64,000 nucleotides of DNA from Pezicula radicicola (Eukaryota; Ascomycota; Leotiomycetes; Helotiales; Dermateaceae). Position numbers and translations under genes: made by a program. Shown here piece by piece: positions 57,997 to 64,000 of this stretch (positions within the stretch are counted from its first letter, which is position 1; each line of letters opens with the position of its first letter). The notes beneath the pieces were generated by a model. That model had not been told where the DNA came from. It did no database searches and saw only the letters and a program-made list of their open reading frames with translations. Location of the stretch: assembly GCA_003008705.1 (NCBI GenBank), contig PDUO01000009.1, forward strand, positions 558,001 through 622,000. The letters run 5' to 3'.

Positions 57997-59293
57997 TTAG
58001 TTGTATTCTGTAAGTATAGCCTTAGCTCGAGACGTTATATTATAGTCTGCACTGGGATCTGCACGTAGTGCTAAGCTTCTCGTAAGAGAGTCTTATAGTA
58101 GCATAGTAGGTAAGCGCCGCACACACACCCACAAGCCATCTTAGCGTAGTGCGGAATGGTTTCGAGGTTGCATAGTTTTATTCTTGTATGTATCACTCCT
58201 AGGAAATATTGAGAGGTACAAGTAACTTAAACCTTAATTATAAGCCGTTTAGATTACTTAAATCAAGCCAGTTTCTTAAACTCAAGTAGGTTTCTTAATT
58301 AAGTGAGTTGTTCGGGTCGTCTAAGTTATCAAAGTAGCAATCCCTATTTTTGTTTGCTTAATAATAGAGCTTACTTTGTATTATTTTAAGTGGGCGATTG
58401 GTTCTTATTTGCAATAGATACCTTATAGTCTAGAGTTCAACTAGGTAGCTCGCTTAGCAGATGTTATTTAACAACTTAGTCACAAACACGTATAGAAACA
58501 AGCGAAGGCTTGTTTGAATTATAAAACCTAATACTTTACTAGGATAAAATATATTAAATAGTAAGGACTGTATCTATTGCAAGGCGCAGAACCGTTTCCC
58601 TTAAAGCTACATATTAAGCTTCTGCAGATTAAAATGAACAATTATTGCAATTGGAAAAACATCCAACAGACAACGTCACATAAGAAGGAGAGTCTTAAGT
58701 TCTCCAAGTAATGGTAAAAAAAGCTACAAATCTCGCGTCTGTCTTTGTGGTAGTACCACACTTTATTCGCAAGCTACTCCTGTCCTGATTCTTCCTAGCC
58801 GACCCTCTCTACACTCAACCAAGCATCTCTTAGCCCTTTAAGTAAACGCCTTAGGTTTCTTATTCTGCTAATGGTCAAACTTAAGAAATCCCTTCCCTTC
58901 GGCAGGAGGTCACAACCTTAAATAAGAGAGCGAGGGACTCAAGAACAGACTCAACAGACTCCACTCGATAATATTTGGGGCAATCACGAGATCCGTCTTG
59001 CCAATGGAAAGAGGCTACACTAAGTTTACAGAGGAACTTAAGGATAAACTTAACGAACTTCGCTAGATATTTTTTTTATAGCAAAATCATGAGATCAGCT
59101 TTGCCAATAGATAGAGGCAGCAACAGATTCAGAGGAACTTTTATCTAAGATAGTGAAATAAATAATTTACGAAACGCTTCGGCAACAGAGCGTGTCGTGA
59201 CAGCAACGATTCAGCTGACACCAAAATTATTGTTCGCCGTACAGTACAATGTTAAACCCTTTAGTTTATACTCTTCGTCACAGTTCGCCCCGT
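57997..59293. other. Repeat-bearing intergenic stretch
   Basis: From 58236 to 58330 the minus strand carries copies of the ACTTGAGTTTAAGAAACTGG / CTTGATTTAAGTAATC repeat family. At about 58955-59045 and 59050-59140 two degenerate ~95-bp copies share GAGATCNGNYTTGCCAATRG and ACAGAGGAACTT-type segments. No gene was seen. Confidence 0.5.
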
Positions 59294-59876
59294 TCAGTGG
59301 AGCTGGATAGTTCTTCTCGTTAGATGCAGGGAAACATCTAGCCAGTGTCCACAAACGTGATCGTGCATCCATTGACGGGAAGTGACTTGAATTGTTTCGA
59401 ATGAATAGGCAGAGTATGTTACTACCCTCTCAAATCCAGTCACATTACAGAATTGGAGAAGAGGGTAGGATGTCATTACGAAGACTGTATTGAAACATTC
59501 CAATGCTTTCCAGAAGAGAAATGAGAAGAAGATGGCGGCTAGGAGAGCACGATATCTGCCATATTGCCGCTCGGCCGTGATAGATTCGATGCAGAATTTG
59601 AAGATGGACCTCGAAGTGCCGGGGGTGTAGGTTTCCAAAGCTAGCCATAAATAGAGGAAACCAATAGCAACATGACTTGTTTTTTCCATGAACACTTCAT
59701 TGACAGGTATGGTAGTTGTAGCTTGTTTGGCTAACTGGGCGGGATATCGAAGGATACTTGCTGCAATACTGCGGATTCCGAAGACGCACAATAGTACTAT
59801 CGATAGGTACTATCGATAGAAGCTTAAAGTAGACCCAGAAGGTAAAGAGAGTAAAGCACAAATATTGCTTCGTCAT
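59294..59876 (-). pseudogene. Membrane-protein gene frameshifted by a 13-bp duplication
   Basis: An ATG at 59876 opens MTKQYLCFTLFTFWVYFKLL, a hydrophobic helix, but the frame is lost after a 13-bp unit (GTACTATCGATAG on the plus strand) occurs twice in tandem at 59794-59819. Counting only one copy puts the frame in register with a 165-codon open frame that reads CVFGIRSIAASI, LYLWLALETYTPG, LLAAIFFSFLFWKALECF and ends at 59294. So it looks like a gene for a membrane protein with at least three helices, disabled by the duplication. No family was recognised with confidence; wax-synthase-like proteins are one possibility. Missing exons cannot be excluded. Confidence 0.5.
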
Positions 59877-60717
59877 AATAGAGTTCTAATAGTTGACAAT
59901 GATGACTAGATTCATGTCAGCTTTATGTTTTTGGGAAGACTTCTCTTAGCGAACTTAAACTCCACTTCGCGTTGCGCTGTAGCACTTCGTTATTGAAAAC
60001 AAGTGACACAGGTTGCTGTTGAGCGTTTGTTCTGTGGACTTGCTGTTGTGTGTATTCTTTGCAAATAAGAAATTTTTCTTCTAGGGATGGATGCCTTTGG
60101 GAAATTCACTCAAGCGCGGTACGTGGAAGATGAAGCTAACGTAGTTGCTTTAGAGGTCTAGCGTCAATAAAAAGTAGTAATAAAGAAGATGAAACAAACT
60201 CACCTTCAAATTAGGCCTCTTTTGAAACCCCTCTCTGCATCAAGCGTCTACTAAATGTCCTTTTGTTTGCAGCTACATAAAGCAAATCAATAGCAAAGAC
60301 AAAGTACCAAAAGCTAAGTATTAACTCAAGGCCAACGCGTTGACAAAGCTAGGTTCCACAAAGCTACAAATGTCTTTCAAATACAACCCCACCCAGGTTT
60401 TGTGGCCATATCATGACCCTAAAAAGTGCTATCGTTAGGAATGCCTTAGGTGTTCCCTGGTTTGGTAATTCGCGGTTCTTTTCCCTAACTCAAAAAAGGT
60501 TCATTACACTTAGATGCCTAGCTAATGATGTTTGACACACACTATCTGAGAGCGCAGCAGCACAATTGACTTGAGTAAATCACTTGATACTGCAAGTGCT
60601 AACCAACTAGAGAAGGCTTAATAAAATAGCTATTTCCCTCGACACCTTTCGACCGGGGTGGCCTAACAACAAAGCAATTATCGGAGGCCATAGGGGTCTT
60701 GGCTTTTTGGCATCATT
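59877..60717. other. Intergenic, nothing firm
   Basis: A faint GACTTGAGTAAATCACTTGA repeat lies at 60568. A short minus-strand coding-like piece (FVFAIDLLYVAANKRTFSRR near 60270) could be another exon of the membrane-protein remnant, but this is too weak to call. Confidence 0.4.
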
Positions 60718-62351
60718 TTACAAGATTAAAGCCTGCCTGTACTTTTCTACAAACTTCTCTACAGCATCCACAAACCGATCAATATGCTCTGGCTGGATCT
60801 CCATATTCAACGCAATAAACCCCCGCTGAGCCAAGTAAATACCATGATCTAGCATATGATGCCAGAAAAGTGACTTCAGACTACCTTCACTTTCGCCGCT
60901 AAAGTGCACATTCAACATGCTTCCTCTGCCAGAAACCCACATCTTGGGCTGTAGCTCTTCTCTCTCTGCCGTAGAAGCAATTGAAAGACCTTCGAATTTT
61001 TCAGTGAGAAGTCCATTTGAAGGGCGGGTTTTTGAATCGTTACCTGTGAATGGCGATTCAAGTTCGTTTTCCTCAGTAAATGACTTATTGGGCTGTGGCG
61101 TCTTGATTTTGTATTTTTCCAGGATACCTTCAAGGGACTCTCTCATATCCTCACCTAGTTTGTTTAGTCTTCTTACCTCTGCTTCGGTATATATATCCAA
61201 GCCAGCACACCCTGCAGCCATGGTTACAATGTTATTGTTGAAAGTCCCAGAATGAGATAGAATTCCACCGCGGGGATCAAATAGACTCATAATTCCACCA
61301 CTCTTCATCCCCCCGAAGGCACCAAACGTCATCCCGCCTCCAATCCATTTGCCGAGCGTCACTAAATCAGGACGGAGCCCGAGTTCAGACGAAAGACCGT
61401 GGTAGGAGAGTCTGGACGTCATGACTTCGTCGACAATGAACAGTGCACCCAGTGTGTGAGCGGTGGCATTTAGGTACTTCAGGAAGGCCTCTGTGCCAGG
61501 AATGCTTCCACCACTTCCCTGGACTAGTTCAACGAGGATAGCCGCGACAGACTCCGGTGGTTGAGCTGCAAGTATTGCTTTCGTGCCCTCGATATCGTTG
61601 TAAGGAGCAATTACAAAATCGTGCGGCAGGTTGGTGTTCATGTTCGGGTTAAGATTCGCAGGGAAGTATAACGTCCCGCCATGATACCCATTTCTGAATA
61701 CGACAACCTTCTTCCTCCCAGTGAGAGCAACGGCAGCTGCAATGGCCATGGTGTTGCTTTCTGTGCCAGAATTAGTGAAGCGGACAAGTTCAACACCACT
61801 TGGTGCAAACCGTTTGCATACCTTCCTTGCCAATTCCCTCTCATAAGGATTCGGGCCTCCGAAATTCCAACCTGCCTTCATAGCATTTGTTACCGCCGAA
61901 GCAATTGCTTCATTTGAATGCCCATATATGCCAGCAGTAAACTCGCCCAGGAAATCCACATACACGTCGCCATCAAGACTGGTCAATTCACAGCCTCGTC
62001 CACTCACTTTCCAGATGTCAGAACTTGGGCTCCTAGTAAAGAAAGAAAAGACAGATTTTGCTAACCAAAGGTCATAGGAAAAGGACTAGAATGCAAGATC
62101 GTTCTCGTATTCCCGCCTGGGAAGTTTTGACACGCATCGTTGTGGGCAACCAATGACTTTGCATTGGAAATTGTATATTTTTCTTGGACGGATGAAAGAG
62201 CAGCAGACAAGGGGTCAAAGGGAGACCCTGGAGTCTTTGGTGACTTTATGGATGGGCGTGAGCTACGGCGATTATTATTATTGATTGATGCATCGACGTT
62301 GATGTCGAGGGTTCGAGACTTGAGTGCCTGGGAGGAAAGGAAAGACGCCAT
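60718..62351 (-). CDS. Class III PLP aminotransferase, GSA-aminomutase-like
   Basis: Two exons (62351-62066, 62006-60718) join to 524 residues. I chose the acceptor GGAAAG at 62007 because it gives PMTFVSGRGCELTSLDGDVY, the standard block before GEFTAGIYGHS; the closer TTTACTAG acceptor would leave a 33-nt intron and break phase. The fold-type I motifs are present: FTNSGTESNTMAIAAA (PLP phosphate, 173-188), FIVDEVMTSR (Asp288), and TLGKWIGGGM with Schiff-base Lys315. Family members resemble glutamate-1-semialdehyde 2,1-aminomutase; fungi make ALA by the Shemin route, so this is probably a transaminase acting on another amine. An acidic/Ser-rich insert lies at about residues 395-445. Divergent from the DUF2470 gene. 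Confidence 0.9.
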
Positions 62352-62816
62352 GGTTAAACAGCCGAATAATGATAAAGCCCTAACCTTATATTAAAACTGT
62401 GAAGAATACAAAGCCAAGATCATTGAACCGCGAGATTCTTGGGAGAGAAGACTTTGAGGAGTAGTTTGCAATAATGGGGCTCCGCTTCACGTGTTGATAC
62501 TGCGGCCCTTAGTTCCTTGCTAACGTCTTCAAAGAACATTCGAGCCTGAGATGTGGCGGTACCTTGCGTCTGGTGCACCCAGAATTTACTTTACGTCATT
62601 GAAGCCGAATTGGTTGTCTTACAGTAAATTATCGCGATCGTGAAGAGGGGTCGAGAGCAATAATCGTAATCATAACTTATTGATACTCCCAGCCACCGCT
62701 TCGATAAAGAGACGATGATCCGATTACCGGTACTTTATAGGTAGGTTCGTTCGTGCTCAACACATACTCTATACATTTCAAATAGCCTCCTCCTTGTTTG
62801 TATCAAAAGCCCCGCA
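62352..62816. promoter_or_regulatory. Divergent spacer: aminotransferase / DUF2470
   Basis: 465-bp intergenic region between divergent genes, with no other feature. CT-rich sequence immediately precedes the DUF2470 start. Confidence 0.4.
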
Positions 62817-63497
62817 ATGGCCGACCAAGCATCCAAGGATGCTGCTGCCAAAGACCGCATCCTCAAGCACATGAATGCGGACCACCAAGCCTCACTCTCC
62901 TACTACCTCCAACACTACAACCAAGTGTCCTCACGAGCAGCTTCCAAAGCCCAATTACTCGACATCTCCTTCGATGCCATGACCCTGAAAGATGGTAGCG
63001 GGAAGACATACACCATACCTTTCACGCCACCGATGACAAGCTGGGCAGAAGCACGTCCACGTGTTGTTGAGATGGATCGGACTGCAAGAGAAGCATTGGA
63101 TATAAGTGATATCAAGATCACCGAGTATGAGTTTCCAACTAGTGTTGTACACGTTACAGTGTTTGGATTGTGTCTTTTCACGGCTGTAATCTTCAGTACG
63201 ACCTCCTACATCGTCCCAGGAACTTTCTTCTACGACACCATCCTACCGTACTTTCCTGGCGGACCAACATTCTTTCTGTGGTTGGCTAAGAGCATTGCAC
63301 TGCCGGTCGTCCTTATTCATGCTACAGAAACATATTTCTTGGACAGAACGAGATTGAGGAAATATGGTGTTGAGAGGGGTACCGCATTGTGGTTCAAGTG
63401 GGTGGCAAGCTGTTTTATTGAGGGGTTTGGATGTTTTCAGAGGATTGATTGGACTGTTAAGAGGAAGAAGCTAGAAGCAGAGAAGGCCAAGCATTGA
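62817..63497 (+). CDS. DUF2470-domain membrane protein
   Basis: A single exon of 226 residues. The N-terminal half is a DUF2470 domain: ILKHMNADHQASLSYYLQHY, with the conserved HMNxDH motif, then AQLLDISFDAMTL and YTIPFTPPMTSWAEARPRVV. The same fold occurs at the C-terminus of haem-oxygenase-like/FMN-binding split-barrel proteins. The second half has two or three membrane segments (VTVFGLCLFTAVIFSTTSYI; FFLWLAKSIALPVVLIHATE) and a basic tail (RIDWTVKRKKLEAEKAKH). This architecture is widespread in ascomycetes with no assigned role; an ER or mitochondrial membrane location is a guess. The start ATG has a good context (CCGCAATGG). Confidence 0.88.
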   Translation: MADQASKDAAAKDRILKHMNADHQASLSYYLQHYNQVSSRAASKAQLLDISFDAMTLKDGSGKTYTIPFTPPMTSWAEARPRVVEMDRTAREALDISDIKITEYEFPTSVVHVTVFGLCLFTAVIFSTTSYIVPGTFFYDTILPYFPGGPTFFLWLAKSIALPVVLIHATETYFLDRTRLRKYGVERGTALWFKWVASCFIEGFGCFQRIDWTVKRKKLEAEKAKH

Positions 63498-64000
63498 TGG
63501 AGTCTTTTGAGCCTACAAAATATGTACAAACACAGGAGCACTGGAAGACAACTAGGGCTGTTAGTGGCGAAACTGGGCGAAATTGAGATCCTAGGTCATG
63601 TAATACTCTCGGGGAGAGCAACATTTCCAGTAGCAGGAATTCCTAGGTAGTGCGAATCTCCAACACGAAGGCTCTCTTGTCAATAGTTCTCGGTGAATCC
63701 ACGCCATATCCAAAACCTTTTCAAAACATAATCTCCTTCAATTCAAATAAACCGTGGTATTGGCAATTACAATGCAACTCCCCATCCAAAAAGCTTCCCT
63801 CATCTCGAAGAATAGCCACCATCATCGCCAAATGAATTCAATATAATCACCCCGTAACGCCATGGCCATATGCAAAACAACCCGCTATCTAACGATCGAT
63901 GGAATTCGAGGGCTTATGCAAGTGGCACATATTCGAAAGCAAAACTCGTGCCAGAACTCGTCGGTATTCTACTTAGCTTCTGTAGCTATGGGGGAATCAC
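63498..64000. other. Intergenic to window end
   Basis: 3' region of the DUF2470 gene. No conserved frame was seen on either strand. Confidence 0.4.

Overview
The window looks like nuclear DNA of a filamentous ascomycete (Pezizomycotina, probably Leotiomycetes). Most genes carry introns of about 45-100 nt with GTRNGT-type donors and CTNAC/CTGAC-like branch sites. The gene families are typical of these moulds: 2EXR, fungal rhodopsin-like membrane protein, HET, Dal5-like MFS, NCS1 and a Zn2Cys6 protein. No bacterial operon or viral gene was seen. All exon models below were built by reading the sequence and checking that reading phase is kept across every splice junction.

Layout. 0-6 kb: 5' part of a 2EXR gene, a seven-helix fungal rhodopsin-like gene, and a non-autonomous DNA element with terminal and internal inverted repeats. 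5.7-9.9 kb: a small mitochondrial-type protein divergent from cytosolic leucyl-tRNA synthetase; their short shared promoter has two perfect TGACTCA (Gcn4/CPC1) sites. 10.8-11.7 kb: a Ser/Thr-rich GPI-type wall protein. 12.5-17.3 kb: a 12-exon Dal5-like transporter divergent from a Baeyer-Villiger-type flavin monooxygenase. 17.6-18.7 kb: a histidine phosphatase whose tail carries a consensus PCNA-binding (PIP) box. 19.7-24.2 kb: a decaying stretch with a calcium/proton exchanger remnant, a frameshifted 2-oxoglutarate oxygenase and a tandem array of hairpin repeats. 24.5-27.5 kb: a protein with three consecutive Zn2Cys6-like modules. 28.3-30.2 kb: a bifunctional PFK-2/FBPase-2. 33-37.5 kb: two conserved proteins of unknown function. 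39.5-42.4 kb: a methyltransferase fragment and a decayed HET gene holding a 129-bp element with perfect 40-bp ends. 43-46 kb: compact housekeeping genes (AP-3 sigma, frataxin, Dph3). 46.4-48.7 kb: an intact HET gene. 49-54 kb: a peroxisomal ABCD half-transporter and an NCS1 purine/cytosine permease. 56.5-57.2 kb: a small secreted repeat protein. 57.8-60 kb: remnants and repeats. 60.7-63.5 kb: a class III aminotransferase divergent from a DUF2470 membrane protein.

Housekeeping blocks alternate with AT-richer islands that hold pseudogenes and short repeats, the usual two-speed pattern of such genomes. I see no large secondary-metabolite cluster. The best candidates for something new are the PIP-box phosphatase, the triple Zn2Cys6 protein, the hairpin/ACTTGGTTTGAGT repeat family, and the HET locus with a decayed and an intact copy.
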